DNA of 64,000 nucleotides from Stenotrophomonas sp. SAU14A_NAIMI4_5 (GCF_003086795.1 NZ_CP026003.1:2004777-2068776), one strand, 5' to 3'; counted from the stretch's first letter, positions 33,817 through 42,657 are shown. Numbers and translations are program-made. Notes: generated by a model from the sequence alone, not told the origin.

Positions 33817-35274
33817 GTGCTACATGGATCCGTAGAAGAGCTTGCCAGCCACCCCACTCGATCACGTCGACGTGTCGAGGCGCGTGCCGCCCTCGAACTG
33901 GCGCTGCGCCTCGGGGATCTGTTCGTAGTCCCGGTGTCCGCCATTCTTTCCCACATGGTGTTCTATGGTTCGGCCGCGCCGGACCCGTCGCAGCGGGTGG
34001 TGTTTGGCGCCGTGCTGCTGAGCGCGATGGTCTGCTTCATGATCGGGCCGGTGTACCGGGCCTGGCGTGGACGCGGCCTCGTGGTGGATCTGTGGGTGCT
34101 GCTGCTGGCATGGTCCTGCAGTTTCGGGTTGTTCTCCTTCTATGCGGTCCTGGTCGACATGGCCGGGGCCGTTCCCACGCGCTGGCTGCTGACCTGGTAT
34201 GTGTCAGGCCTGATCGGCATGGTGGGCGTGCGCGTATTGTTGCGGGTGCAACTGCACCGCCTGCGCGCGCGCGGCCTGGATCGCGAGCGCGTGCTGCTGG
34301 TCGGCCTGCGCTCGTCGGGGCTGAAGCTGCACCGCCTGCTGCGCGGCAAGCCTGAGCTGGGCAAGGAAGTGGTCGGCTACTTCTCCGCCAAGGGCGATCT
34401 GGCAGTCCGTCGTGGCGGTGATACACCCCGTTGCCTGGGAGTGCTGGCTGACCTGCCGCGCTACATGGACAAGCATCGTGGCGAATTCGATCAGCTGTGG
34501 GTGTCGATGACCCCGGGCGACGCCGGTGACATGAAGGCGATGCTGAAGCAGATCGAGCGCTTCCCGGTGCCGGTCCGGCTGATCCCGGACACCACGGGCT
34601 GGGGCACCCTGAATCCGGGCGTGCACCAGGTCGGCAACGTGCCGATGATCGGTGTGCGCCAAGGCCTGGCGGATCACAATTTCCGGCTGGCCAAGCGCGT
34701 GGAAGACATCCTGGTGGCGGGTCTGGCGGTGATCATGCTGGCGCCGGTGTTCGCGGTGCTGGCCATCGGGGTCAAGCTGAGCTCGCCTGGCCCGGTGCTG
34801 TTCCGCCAGCGCCGCCATGGCCTGGGCGGCAAGGAGTTCTCGATGCTGAAGTTCCGCTCCATGCGGGTTCATGCGGAAGGTTCTTCGGACAAGATCACCC
34901 AGGCCACCCGCAACGATCCGCGCGTGACCCGCTTCGGCGCCTTCCTGCGCCGCAGCAGCCTGGACGAGCTGCCGCAGTTCTTCAACGTGCTGGGCGGCAG
35001 CATGTCGGTGGTCGGGCCGCGGCCGCATGCCGTGCAGCACAACAACCACTACGAGCGCCTGATCGACCGCTACATGCACCGCCACTACGTGAAGCCGGGT
35101 ATCACCGGTTGGGCACAGGTGCATGGGCTGCGGGGCGAGACCCCCGAGCTGCGTTCGATGAAAAAGCGCGTGCAGTACGACATCGACTACATCCGCCGCT
35201 GGAGCCCGACGCTGGATGTGCGCATCATTGTGATGACGGCATTCAAGGTGTTGGGCCAGAAGTCGGCATACTAG
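33817..35274 (+). CDS. GumD-like undecaprenyl-phosphate hexose-1-phosphate transferase
   Basis: A 485-aa polyprenyl glycosylphosphotransferase. Four or five N-terminal membrane helices (about 25-160) are followed by a CoA-binding-like cytosolic domain (VLLVGLRSSGLKLHRLL) and another helix at about 305-325. The catalytic domain is SPGPVLFRQRRHGLGGKEFSMLKFRSM, LRRSSLDELPQFFNVLGGSMSVVGPRPHA and VKPGITGWAQVHGLRGET. It starts an exopolysaccharide repeat unit on the lipid carrier. GTG 33817 with AGGAG gives the normal GumD/WcaJ length. Confidence 0.9.
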   Translation: MLHGSVEELASHPTRSRRRVEARAALELALRLGDLFVVPVSAILSHMVFYGSAAPDPSQRVVFGAVLLSAMVCFMIGPVYRAWRGRGLVVDLWVLLLAWSCSFGLFSFYAVLVDMAGAVPTRWLLTWYVSGLIGMVGVRVLLRVQLHRLRARGLDRERVLLVGLRSSGLKLHRLLRGKPELGKEVVGYFSAKGDLAVRRGGDTPRCLGVLADLPRYMDKHRGEFDQLWVSMTPGDAGDMKAMLKQIERFPVPVRLIPDTTGWGTLNPGVHQVGNVPMIGVRQGLADHNFRLAKRVEDILVAGLAVIMLAPVFAVLAIGVKLSSPGPVLFRQRRHGLGGKEFSMLKFRSMRVHAEGSSDKITQATRNDPRVTRFGAFLRRSSLDELPQFFNVLGGSMSVVGPRPHAVQHNNHYERLIDRYMHRHYVKPGITGWAQVHGLRGETPELRSMKKRVQYDIDYIRRWSPTLDVRIIVMTAFKVLGQKSAY

Positions 35275-35319
35275 GCACTGAGGCTGTTGTCGGCGTTGCG
35301 CCGGCCCCGTCCACGTGGA

Positions 35320-35350
35320 AGCGCCCGGTCTGCAGCAGCGACCGGGCGCT
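35320..35350 (+). terminator. Hairpin after GumD-like gene
   Basis: AGCGCCCGGTC / GACCGGGCGCT stem (11 bp, 9-nt loop) followed by GCGTTTC. The T-run is weak, so it may only partly terminate before the phosphatase gene. Confidence 0.5.
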
Positions 35351-35389
35351 GCGTTTCATGTATCGAAGAACTGATGGAAGCCGTAGTCC

Positions 35390-35824
35390 GTGTTCAAGAA
35401 TATTCTGGTTGTATGTGTCGGCAACATCTGCCGTAGTCCGTCGGCTGAAGTGATGCTGCGTGAAGCAGTGCAGGGCAAGGGCATCACGGTGTCCTCGGCC
35501 GGCCTGGGGGCCCTGGTCAACCATGGTGTCGACGCCACCGCACAGGCGCTGTTGGTCGAGCATGGCCTGGATGGCAGCGGCCATCGTGCGCGGCAGATCG
35601 ACCGCAGCATCCTGGGGGCTTCGGATCTGGTGCTGGTGATGGAGCGCAAGCACGTCCATCGCATCATCGAGATCGCGCCGGAGGCATCGGGAAAGACCTT
35701 CCTGCTGGGCAAGTGGCAGTCCGATCGCGAGATTCCCGATCCCTATCGCCAGCAGCGTGCTGCGTTCGAGCACGTCTACACGCTGATGGATGAGGGCGTT
35801 AAAGGCTGGGTGCGCTACCTCTGA
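35390..35824 (+). CDS. Low-molecular-weight protein-tyrosine phosphatase (Etp/Wzb-like)
   Basis: A 144-aa phosphatase. The catalytic P-loop is CVGNICRSP (Cys9, Arg15) and the acid Asp is in IPDPYRQ. Wzb/Etp-type enzymes dephosphorylate tyrosine kinases of polysaccharide export or the initiating transferase. It lies directly downstream of the GumD-like gene and faces the Wza/Yjb operon. No tyrosine autokinase (Wzc/GumC) is visible in the window. The start is GTG 35390. Confidence 0.92.
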   Translation: MFKNILVVCVGNICRSPSAEVMLREAVQGKGITVSSAGLGALVNHGVDATAQALLVEHGLDGSGHRARQIDRSILGASDLVLVMERKHVHRIIEIAPEASGKTFLLGKWQSDREIPDPYRQQRAAFEHVYTLMDEGVKGWVRYL

Positions 35825-35855
35825 ACACCCGCGACCTGCCAGGGGCGCGACAGAT

Positions 35856-35890
35856 GAAAGGCCGGGAGCAGTAAGCTCCCGGCCTTTCTT
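35856..35890. terminator. Bidirectional terminator
   Basis: GAAAGGCCGGGAG / CTCCCGGCCTTTC is a perfect 13-bp stem with a 7-nt loop and A/T tails on both sides. It sits between the convergent phosphatase and YjbH genes and should stop both transcripts. Confidence 0.85.
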
Positions 35891-38089
35891 TCAATCGCCG
35901 ACAGTACGCAGGTTGTCGTAGAAGAAGCGCTCGTCGCGGTCGCCGGTCATGCCGTACAGGCCGTATTTGCGCCCGAGCATCGCACCGCCGTCGCGGATCA
36001 GCGGATTCCAGTTGAACGCGGCACGACCACGGGTGGAGCGCGGCAGGAAGCCATCGAGCGGAATGCTGAAGTAGATGCCCTTGTCGAAGCTACCTTCACC
36101 GAAGTCGCGCGCCGAGACATTGGTCTTGGTTGCATAGGCACCCATGGTCACGCCGTTGTCGAACACGCGGGCCAGGTCCAGTGTCGCGCCCTTGTCGCCT
36201 GCGAGGTATTGGCCAACCGAAAGCGAGCCGATGATGCGCTCACGGGCGTCAAACGCGTAGAAGAACGTGGCGTGGCCGGTGGTGATGCGGTAATCGCGCA
36301 GGCCGAAGTGCTGGTCGTAGTCGCGCTGCTGTACCCGGTTGAGGTTCGCGCCGACCGCCCAGCGTTCGCCGCTGGGGCGGTACAGCAGCTCGCCGCCGAC
36401 GCCGGCATACATCCACTCGAGGTAGCCCGCATAGGCAATGCCATACAGGTCCGGTGCCAGTCGCCCGGCGATGTTGGCCTGCAGGTTAGGCAGCATGACG
36501 TCGGAGGTGGTCAGGTACTGGCGGATGTCCGTGCGCACGCGCGGCAGGCGGCTGGGGGCGTTGTACTTGAACTTGTGGTAGTTGTTGGTGACGTCGGCAC
36601 TGACGGTGCCGGTCAGCCAGATGTTGTCACGCAGGAACAGGCTGCCCGAATAGTTGGCGGCCACCTGGTAGAGGATGAATCCGTCGGGACCGCCGAGGTT
36701 CTGCCGGTAGCCGACGTTGAAGCCGCCACCGAACGGTGAGCGCTTGGGCTTGTACAGCGTCTCCCGCGCACGCGCGTCGGGCGCCTGCAGTTCCGTGCTC
36801 CGGCGCAGGACGTCTTCGCTGACGGTGCCGTCCAGGTAGCCGGCGAACGCTTCGCGGTTGATCGACAGGTCGGCGATCGGCATGCCCACGCGGGTGGTGC
36901 GCAGGGTGAACCAGTCGTAGTCATCGCCGGTCGCATTGGCAAGGATGCGCGTGGCGCGCCCCAGGCCTTTGGCGGCGTGCAGGTAGCGGGTCTGGTAACC
37001 ATCGATGTACAGCTCGTCACCGCGGCGGGAGATGCGCTCGACACGGAAGCCGGCATTACGCTGCAGTTCGGCAGTGACTGCTGCCCAGTCGGTGCTGGTG
37101 GCGGGTGCGGCGCCGGCACCGGAGGCATCGCTGCTGGCGACGGCTGCGCGTTGCTCGGTGACGGCGGTTGCGGGCAGCAGTCGCTGCGGTGACGGGTCGA
37201 ACGGCTTCGGCGCCGCAGGTGAGTTGCCCGGGTTGCCGCGCAGGGTGAGCGAGAACATCGCTGTGTTGCCGCGCTCCCAGGCAGCCGTCAGCTCAACGTT
37301 CCGGGACGGAACGTAAAGCAGGCCCACATTGATGGGGGTGCGCTGGGCCACGTTGAATCCGCGAGGCTCATGCTTGTAATCGTTGCCGTCGTATTCAACC
37401 TTGACAATCAGTGAGTCCAGTGGCGTCTGATAGGAAACGCCGCCGAAGATGCCGACGGGTCCCTTGAACATGTTGCTGACCCCAAATCGTCCTGCGTTCG
37501 TGATGTCACTGTTCGCGATTGGTCGACGATCCTTGAACCGGTCATCGATGATTCCTAGTGGATTACTGAAGTCGCCTCGATTGCCGATGTAGCCGGTAGC
37601 CACGCCCAGAGAGGCGTCGAAGGGCCCGAAGCTCTTGTTTGCGACAAGATACTCACTGGCAAAGAACCCGGTGCCACCCATGTCGCGGACACCGAACGCC
37701 ACATCGGGAAGCCAGCGTGATTCCCGCCAGATGCGGACCTTGAAGTCGATCGACTTGTCCTTGTAGTTCTGGCTGCCGCTGACGTTGGGTTGCCCGTAAC
37801 GCAAGTTGGTGACGTTGATGTAGCGGAACGATGCTTCCAACCATGACATTGGCTGCAACGTAAGGTTGTATCGACTGTAGTTGGTGTTGTGGGACGCGGT
37901 GAAGCTCAGGTCGCCATCGTCGGCCATCCGCGCGGTCGGCGTCTGCAGCAGGCCGATGCCACCCCACTCGTTGGCGGTGGGCGGAGGCGCTTCCTGGGCA
38001 TGCAGTGCGCAGGACAGTGACAGGGCGAGCGCGCTCAGCGCGAAACGGGCGGGGCGCGCCAAGCGCGCACGCGTGCAGGGCTTGGTCAT
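35891..38089 (-). CDS. yjbH: YjbH-family outer-membrane exopolysaccharide protein
   Basis: A 732-aa protein with a signal peptide (ALSALALSLSCALHAQE). The opening TANEWGGIGLLQTPTARMADDGDLSFTASHN is diagnostic of YjbH/GfcD proteins, predicted outer-membrane beta-barrels needed for exopolysaccharide production. A Pro/Ala-rich linker (about 315-370) separates two barrel-like halves. The ATG at 38089 overlaps the yjbG stop (TGATG). It is last in the operon. Confidence 0.9.
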   Translation of the reverse strand: MTKPCTRARLARPARFALSALALSLSCALHAQEAPPPTANEWGGIGLLQTPTARMADDGDLSFTASHNTNYSRYNLTLQPMSWLEASFRYINVTNLRYGQPNVSGSQNYKDKSIDFKVRIWRESRWLPDVAFGVRDMGGTGFFASEYLVANKSFGPFDASLGVATGYIGNRGDFSNPLGIIDDRFKDRRPIANSDITNAGRFGVSNMFKGPVGIFGGVSYQTPLDSLIVKVEYDGNDYKHEPRGFNVAQRTPINVGLLYVPSRNVELTAAWERGNTAMFSLTLRGNPGNSPAAPKPFDPSPQRLLPATAVTEQRAAVASSDASGAGAAPATSTDWAAVTAELQRNAGFRVERISRRGDELYIDGYQTRYLHAAKGLGRATRILANATGDDYDWFTLRTTRVGMPIADLSINREAFAGYLDGTVSEDVLRRSTELQAPDARARETLYKPKRSPFGGGFNVGYRQNLGGPDGFILYQVAANYSGSLFLRDNIWLTGTVSADVTNNYHKFKYNAPSRLPRVRTDIRQYLTTSDVMLPNLQANIAGRLAPDLYGIAYAGYLEWMYAGVGGELLYRPSGERWAVGANLNRVQQRDYDQHFGLRDYRITTGHATFFYAFDARERIIGSLSVGQYLAGDKGATLDLARVFDNGVTMGAYATKTNVSARDFGEGSFDKGIYFSIPLDGFLPRSTRGRAAFNWNPLIRDGGAMLGRKYGLYGMTGDRDERFFYDNLRTVGD

Positions 38090-38841
38090 CACGGGCTGAC
38101 TGGCTGGGTGGCGATGAACGCGGCGAAGTCGCTGTTGAACAGCGGATCGAGGCGCTTGAGGAGCGAGGCGCGCAGAGGGACGAACAGCGTGCCGCCGGCG
38201 GCAATGGCCTGGGGATCGGCGCGGTTCCACAAGGCGACCCCCAGCTGCTGGACCCGGCCGTCGGGCTGGATCACGAAGATGTCGTTGCGGTCGGCGAGGG
38301 CGCTGGGACGGCAGTCGCGCAGGTAGTCGCGTGCATCGCGCTGCGGGATGTGGGGCAGTACGCAGGCTTGCCCGACCGCGCCCATGACGGTGATCGTGCG
38401 CGGCTGCTGCGGGAAGCGCAGCGTATCGCCGGCGGCGAGCACCGGGTTGTTTGCCGGCTGAACCTGGATCAGTCGCGCGGAGCTGGTGATCGTGATGCGC
38501 CCAGTGGCCGGATGTGCATCGAGCCATGCCTGCAGCGTCTGCGCCAACGCCGAAAGCTGCGGGTCGCTGGAGTCTGCCAGCTGGCCTGCGCCATACTGCA
38601 GGCCGGCGCGAAGGCGCACCTGGCTCTCCAGGGCCTGCGGTCGCTCGAAGCTGGCGCCCAGCAGGTAGGCGTCAGCGCGTGGGCGGGCCAGCAGCAGGGC
38701 GTCGGCGAGGCGCGCATTGGCCGGCAGCTCGCGCGTGCCGGTCGTCTCGGCCGCGCCTTCGATGCGCACCGGGGTCGCGTGGGCGACGCTGGCTGCAAGC
38801 AGCGCGGCGATGACGGCCGCGCAGGAAAGTCGAAACGTCAT
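38089..38841 (-). CDS. yjbG: YjbG/GfcC-family periplasmic protein
   Basis: A 250-aa protein with signal peptide MTFRLSCAAVIAALLAASVAHA. It carries DALLLARPRADAYLLGASFERPQALESQVRLRAGL and the SLBB/beta-grasp-like TVMGAVGQACVLPH plus RDYLRDCRPSALADRNDIFVIQPDGRVQQLGVALWN, as in GfcC, a periplasmic partner of group 4 capsule export. It lies 3 bp after yjbF and overlaps yjbH by 1 bp. Confidence 0.88.
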   Translation of the reverse strand: MTFRLSCAAVIAALLAASVAHATPVRIEGAAETTGTRELPANARLADALLLARPRADAYLLGASFERPQALESQVRLRAGLQYGAGQLADSSDPQLSALAQTLQAWLDAHPATGRITITSSARLIQVQPANNPVLAAGDTLRFPQQPRTITVMGAVGQACVLPHIPQRDARDYLRDCRPSALADRNDIFVIQPDGRVQQLGVALWNRADPQAIAAGGTLFVPLRASLLKRLDPLFNSDFAAFIATQPVSP

Positions 38842-38844
38842 GGC

Positions 38845-39528
38845 TCAGTCCTTGGCCGGGCGATAGGGTTTGAGCTGGGTGAGCTCAGCAATACGGCCGG
38901 GCGCCAGATGCTGGCGGCTCTTCCAGATGAAGCCGGTGGCCGGATCGGCCCAGTAGACATTGCGGCCGTGCATGCCGCCGCCCTGCAGTTGTTCGTCAAA
39001 ACGCTGGAGGGTGCGGCGCGTGCCGAGGATGTCCACCTGTTCCAGTGCACCCTTGCTCAGGGTGCCGGTCACGGCCACGTCGACCTGGTAGGCGGGAACC
39101 CAGTCATAGCGGCGTTGTACGGTCACCGGTGTGGTCACCGTGCGCAGGTCATCGAACGGCGATGCACCGTCGATCCGCGCGTGCCACTGCTGGCCAAGGC
39201 CGCTGCCGCCCAGCAGCAGGCCGTGGCGGTCCAGCTCGAACACCGCGTGGGAACCGGCAAACCATTGTTGGCGACCTCCGTCGATGTAGCCCAGCACGGC
39301 CACGGCGACGATGTCGGGCGTGTCCACCTGTATCTGCGGGAAGCGGTTGCTGGCCACGCCCTCGGTGGTGGCCTGTGCCGGGCGATAGGTGATCAGCCGG
39401 AAGGTCTCGGCCGTGGACCGGCTGCCAGTGGTGCAGCCGGTGAACAGCAGGGTGGCGACGACGGCGGGAAGCAGCGCGGCAAGCGCGCGGTGTGCCGGCC
39501 GCTGGCTGGCCGCGTCCATGCGGGCCAT
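38845..39528 (-). CDS. yjbF: YjbF/GfcB-family lipoprotein
   Basis: A 227-aa lipoprotein: signal sequence with lipobox LLFTGC and acylated Cys32. The body (ETFRLITY, WFAGSHAVFELDRHGLLLGGSGLG, GTRRTLQRFDEQL, NVYWADPATGFIWKSRQHLAPG) fits the YjbF/GfcB family. An internal ATG at codon 4 is an alternative start. One base separates it from the wza-like stop. Confidence 0.88.
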   Translation of the reverse strand: MARMDAASQRPAHRALAALLPAVVATLLFTGCTTGSRSTAETFRLITYRPAQATTEGVASNRFPQIQVDTPDIVAVAVLGYIDGGRQQWFAGSHAVFELDRHGLLLGGSGLGQQWHARIDGASPFDDLRTVTTPVTVQRRYDWVPAYQVDVAVTGTLSKGALEQVDILGTRRTLQRFDEQLQGGGMHGRNVYWADPATGFIWKSRQHLAPGRIAELTQLKPYRPAKD

Positions 39529-39529
39529 A

Positions 39530-40639
39530 TCAGTTGTCCCTGACTTCGGTTCCGGTACGCGCTGCGTTGTACAGGATGTTGGTAAAGGGCAGCAGCTGGT
39601 TCACGAAGCGGTTCCAGCGGCTGACGCCGGCGGCGCCGACGAATACCACGTCGCCCGGCTGCAGGTGGAACTGGCTGCCGGCCGCGAATGCGGTGGGCGA
39701 GCGCGCCTCCAGCTGGTAGACCATTGACGGCTCCTGCTGCAGGTCGGTGCTGCCGCGGATGACGTACACCGCATTGCCATTGGCAGTCTGCTGCATGATC
39801 CCTCGCGCGCGACCGAGTGCCTGGTTCAGCGAGACGTCACCCGTGCGGAAACTGTACGCGCCAGGCTGATTGACCTCGCCCACCACGAAGATTTCCTTGC
39901 GATCCAGATAAGGGACGAAGATCGAGTCACCATCCTTGAGCAGCAGCTGGCGGCCGCCAAACTCGCGGGCAAGGGTTTCCAGATTGATGTTGTACGTCAC
40001 ACCTTCGCGGCTGAGCTGGATGCCCGACAGGTCGGCCTGCAGGTTGTCCAAGCCGGCCTGGCTGATCGCGTCGGCCAGTGTCAGCGGCGAGGTGCCAAGT
40101 GCGATGGGCGAGGATCGCTGGGCAGCGCCGGTGACCCAGACGCGCTGACTGCCATAGGTGAGGACAGACACATCCACCTGGGGCGACTCAACGTACTTGG
40201 CCAGGCGATTGCTGATCTCTTCCCGGAGCTCCATCGGCGTCTTGCCAGAGGCCATCACCTTGCCGATATAGGGGTAGAACATCGAGCCGTCACTCTGCAC
40301 GAGGCGGCCGGCCAACGTGCCTTGCTGCTGAGGGCCCGCCGGAACCGTCAGTTCCGGGTGATCCCACACGGTGACGTACAGAATGTCGCCGGCGCCAACC
40401 TTGTAGGGTGCAGGTTGGTAGTCGAACAACGCAGCCGGCAGCGACTTCTGCGCGCGCGCGGCACTTTCCTGTGCGATCAACTTCGGAGTGATGGTGACAA
40501 TTTCCAGCTGGCCATCGCCGCTGTGGCGGTCAATGGATACGTCGCTGCGGCGCAGGTGCTGGCCGGGTGCGAGCGCGCAGCCGGAAAGCACCAGCGCAGT
40601 GAGTGCGGCGGCAAGAAGGCGAGGGGTGGTGTTGGTCAT
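39530..40639 (-). CDS. Wza/GumB-type polysaccharide export lipoprotein
   Basis: A 369-aa outer-membrane export channel subunit. The lipobox is LVLSGCALAPG (Cys21). The Poly_export domain is ALFDYQPAPYKVGAGDILYVTVWDHPELTVP, followed by two SLBB domains (VSVLTYGSQRVWVTGAAQR; IFVVGEVNQPGAYSFRTGDVSLNQALGRARG) and a C-terminal helix (SRWNRFVNQLLPFTNILY). It forms the oligomeric pore for polysaccharide exit. It is the first gene after the attenuator-like hairpin following the YjbE-like gene. Confidence 0.93.
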   Translation of the reverse strand: MTNTTPRLLAAALTALVLSGCALAPGQHLRRSDVSIDRHSGDGQLEIVTITPKLIAQESAARAQKSLPAALFDYQPAPYKVGAGDILYVTVWDHPELTVPAGPQQQGTLAGRLVQSDGSMFYPYIGKVMASGKTPMELREEISNRLAKYVESPQVDVSVLTYGSQRVWVTGAAQRSSPIALGTSPLTLADAISQAGLDNLQADLSGIQLSREGVTYNINLETLAREFGGRQLLLKDGDSIFVPYLDRKEIFVVGEVNQPGAYSFRTGDVSLNQALGRARGIMQQTANGNAVYVIRGSTDLQQEPSMVYQLEARSPTAFAAGSQFHLQPGDVVFVGAAGVSRWNRFVNQLLPFTNILYNAARTGTEVRDN

Positions 40640-40665
40640 GAGGATGAAATTCTGGCAGGCATAAA

Positions 40666-40698
40666 AAACCCCCGCCGGGTCGCGCCCGGCGAGGGCCT
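40666..40698 (-). terminator. Intrinsic terminator/attenuator between YjbE-like and wza-like genes
   Basis: On the minus strand, CTCGCCGGGCGCGACCCGGCGGGGG is followed by TTTTTT, a GC-rich stem-loop and U-run inside the operon. It should let the small secreted protein be made in excess over the export genes. Confidence 0.75.
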
Positions 40699-40719
40699 GT
40701 GTGGTACGCAGAGCGTCGA

Positions 40720-41091
40720 TCAGCCGCCGGTGCCGCCCGTACCGCCGGTGCCGCCCGTGCCACCAGTACCGCCGGTGCCACCCGTGCCGCCGGTGCCGGG
40801 GCCGCCCGGGCCCGGGCCGCCCGGATCGGTGCCGCCGCCGCCATCGTTGCTTCCGCTGGTGCTGTCGCCGCCGATGCTGTAAGCAACGGCAGCAGCCGCC
40901 ACTGCAATCACGGTGGTGCCAACCACGGCAGCGGTCGAGACGCCAGCAGCTTCTGCGCCTGCGATTTCAGCGGCAGTAGCTCCCGAGGAGGACTCCGCGC
41001 CGGCCGTAGCCTGCGCTTCCTGCGCGAAACTCATCATCGGGGAGGCGGAAAAGGCCGCCAGGGCCACAACTGCGATCGTCTTCTTGAACAT
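40720..41091 (-). CDS. YjbE/GfcA-like small secreted protein with Gly-Thr repeat tail
   Basis: A 123-aa protein with signal peptide MFKKTIAVVALAAFSASPMMSFAQ, an Ala-rich segment predicted to span or associate with membrane (AGVSTAAVVGTTVIAVAAAAVAYSIG), then a low-complexity tail of Gly-Pro and (GGT)n ending GGTGG. The tail DNA is a tandem 9-bp repeat prone to length change. Position ahead of wza-yjbF-yjbG-yjbH matches YjbE/GfcA. Its role is unknown. Confidence 0.75.
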   Translation of the reverse strand: MFKKTIAVVALAAFSASPMMSFAQEAQATAGAESSSGATAAEIAGAEAAGVSTAAVVGTTVIAVAAAAVAYSIGGDSTSGSNDGGGGTDPGGPGPGGPGTGGTGGTGGTGGTGGTGGTGGTGG

Positions 41092-41127
41092 GGGGAGGCC
41101 TGCTCCGTCAGGGAAAATTCCATGGGT

Positions 41128-41156
41128 ATGTTCGGTGTATGAACGTTGGCTGTCAA
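41128..41156 (-). promoter_or_regulatory. Promoter of the YjbE-like/wza/yjb operon
   Basis: Minus-strand TTGACA (41156-41151), 17-bp spacer and GAACAT (41133-41128). The -35 is perfect, the -10 weak. The predicted start lies about 30 nt before the ATG at 41091. Confidence 0.6.
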
Positions 41157-41174
41157 GGTTTGTGGGGCAGCCTG

Positions 41175-41813
41175 TCAATGGCGGTTACCAACTGGCGAGG
41201 TCGAACTGCGGAGGTTGTCACGTTCGAGCGCCCGCTCGCGGCCGGATAGTGCCTTTGCTGTGGCTTTGACGACGTCATGGGTGTGCAGGTCCGCCAGCAA
41301 TGTCGGGGTGGCAACAGCTGCCGCAATGGCCAGCAGCACCGCATAGGCGCGCACGGCCAGATTCATTCCAGTCAAACGCATGCCGCGTAACACCCAGAGC
41401 GACGCGGCAAAGCCGATTCCGAGCCCGACGATGATCTCGGAAAGGGAATGTGCGCGCAGCGGTACTCTCGACCACGCGATCGCCAGGGCGAGCACGGCAC
41501 CGGTGATCGCCCAGGCCGATGGCTGACGGCTGCGGCCGCTGGCGAGCAACCAGAAGACCACCGGATAAAGCGTGCTGGACATCGCGGCATGGCCGGAAAT
41601 GCCGGTGAAATCCCATGACTCCACACCCAGGCCCCAGCCCATGAAGGCGATCTTGCTGGCCAGTGTGACGCTGGCGACCACGGCGATGGCCGCGGCCCAT
41701 CGCCACTGCAGTGGGCGGAATGTGGCGGGCAGGAACAACGCCAGAATCACGGCGAGCGGGAGCAGGGCGCGGCTGTCGCCGAGGGCGGACAGGCTCTCCC
41801 AGAGAGTCATCAT
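41175..41813 (-). CDS. PAP2-superfamily membrane phosphatase
   Basis: A 212-aa membrane protein with about five helices and PAP2 motifs GISGHAAMSSTLYPV (PSGH-like) and SRVPLRAHSLSEIIVG (SRx5Hx3 with Glu in place of Asp). These enzymes dephosphorylate lipid phosphates such as undecaprenyl pyrophosphate or phosphatidic acid. Lying upstream of the exopolysaccharide operon in the same direction, it could recycle the lipid carrier. That is inference. ATG 41813 and 41810 are equivalent. Confidence 0.85.
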   Translation of the reverse strand: MMTLWESLSALGDSRALLPLAVILALFLPATFRPLQWRWAAAIAVVASVTLASKIAFMGWGLGVESWDFTGISGHAAMSSTLYPVVFWLLASGRSRQPSAWAITGAVLALAIAWSRVPLRAHSLSEIIVGLGIGFAASLWVLRGMRLTGMNLAVRAYAVLLAIAAAVATPTLLADLHTHDVVKATAKALSGRERALERDNLRSSTSPVGNRH

Positions 41814-41932
41814 GTGGCGAAGGTCGGATGGCAGTGGGGTGGGGGCGGACAGAATAGCGACGTTGACACCCGTGTCGACGGTAGGTGGCTTGGTCCATTC
41901 AGCCAGACGCGGTATCCTTCCCAGCTGCCAAT

Positions 41933-42009
41933 GGCCCCGTAGCTCAGCTGGATAGAGCGTCCCCCTCCTAAGGGGAAGGTCGCCCGTTCGAATCGGGCCG
42001 GGGTCACCA
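41933..42009 (+). tRNA. tRNA-Arg (CCU)
   Basis: A 77-nt cloverleaf with encoded CCA. The acceptor stem is GGCCCCG/CGGGGTC, the D-arm GCTCAGCTGGATAGAGC, the anticodon stem TCCCC/GGGGA with loop CTCCTAA (anticodon CCT, reads AGG), and the T-arm GCCCGTTCGAATCGGGC. No duplicated 3' end suggesting an integrated element was noticed in the window. Confidence 0.97.
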
Positions 42010-42196
42010 TGCTCCTGGCGGCCTCATTCGCAGTGCCGCCCTTATTCCCCGCATTCATCCGCACCCGATTGCCGGAAATGCGTATCACCCTGCAGAACGG
42101 CGAGGCCGTTTGCGCTTACGGTGATCCTGCAGCACAGGTTGGCCGTCATTTCCACGGCATCAACCTGGCCGCGACCCTGCCGTCCGGAGTATCCCC

Positions 42197-42298
42197 GTGG
42201 ACCTGTTGCTCGCCGTTGGTGAGGTAGCGCTGGTGGCCGCCTGCCTGCTTGGGCTCGTCCATGTCGCAGACCGAGCCTGGCGCCGTCGCAAACGCTGA
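42197..42298 (+). CDS. Putative 33-aa single-pass membrane peptide
   Basis: GTG-initiated ORF preceded by GGAG. It encodes a hydrophobic helix (LLLAVGEVALVAACLLGLVH) followed by a basic tail ending RAWRRRKR, the layout of a small inner-membrane protein with cytoplasmic C-terminus. It lies 187 bp downstream of tRNA-Arg. No homologue recalled. Confidence 0.45.
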   Translation: MDLLLAVGEVALVAACLLGLVHVADRAWRRRKR

Positions 42299-42388
42299 TG
42301 GGGCTTGGCTTGGCGGGTGTCTTCCAGCCGAAATGAATTCGCGCTATCGTCCGCAAATCGTGATGACCATCACGCTTAGGGTGTGCCC

Positions 42389-42565
42389 ATGCAAGCTCGT
42401 CGTTTTCGGTATGCGTACAGGAAAGTGCGGGAATGGCATGTGGGCTCGGTCCGCGCCGGTTGGTTGGCGCTGCGCTACGGCCTGACCGGTGACACCGGGC
42501 GATTCAATTCGCACGGCGGCTGGCGGGTCAGTCGTCTGCGGGTCGACCGCGACGCGGATTCCTGA
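42389..42565 (+). CDS. Small hypothetical basic protein (58 aa)
   Basis: ATG 42389 is preceded by AGGGTG. The product MQARRFRYAYRKVREWHVGSVRAGWLAL... is arginine and aromatic-rich with no recognised domain. It lies in a stretch otherwise lacking genes, between two other tiny ORFs on the same strand. Confidence 0.4.
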   Translation: MQARRFRYAYRKVREWHVGSVRAGWLALRYGLTGDTGRFNSHGGWRVSRLRVDRDADS

Positions 42566-42657
42566 ATGCATTGGTTCGCATGTGGCGGCCATGCACGCGC
42601 ACTCCACATGTAGCACGCGAAGCTCGTTCCATCCCTGTTATCACGATGGAGAAAGCG

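Noticed and set aside
41933..42009. tRNA-Arg as an integration site for a mobile element
   Set aside because: No duplicate of the tRNA 3' end and no integrase were seen in the window.
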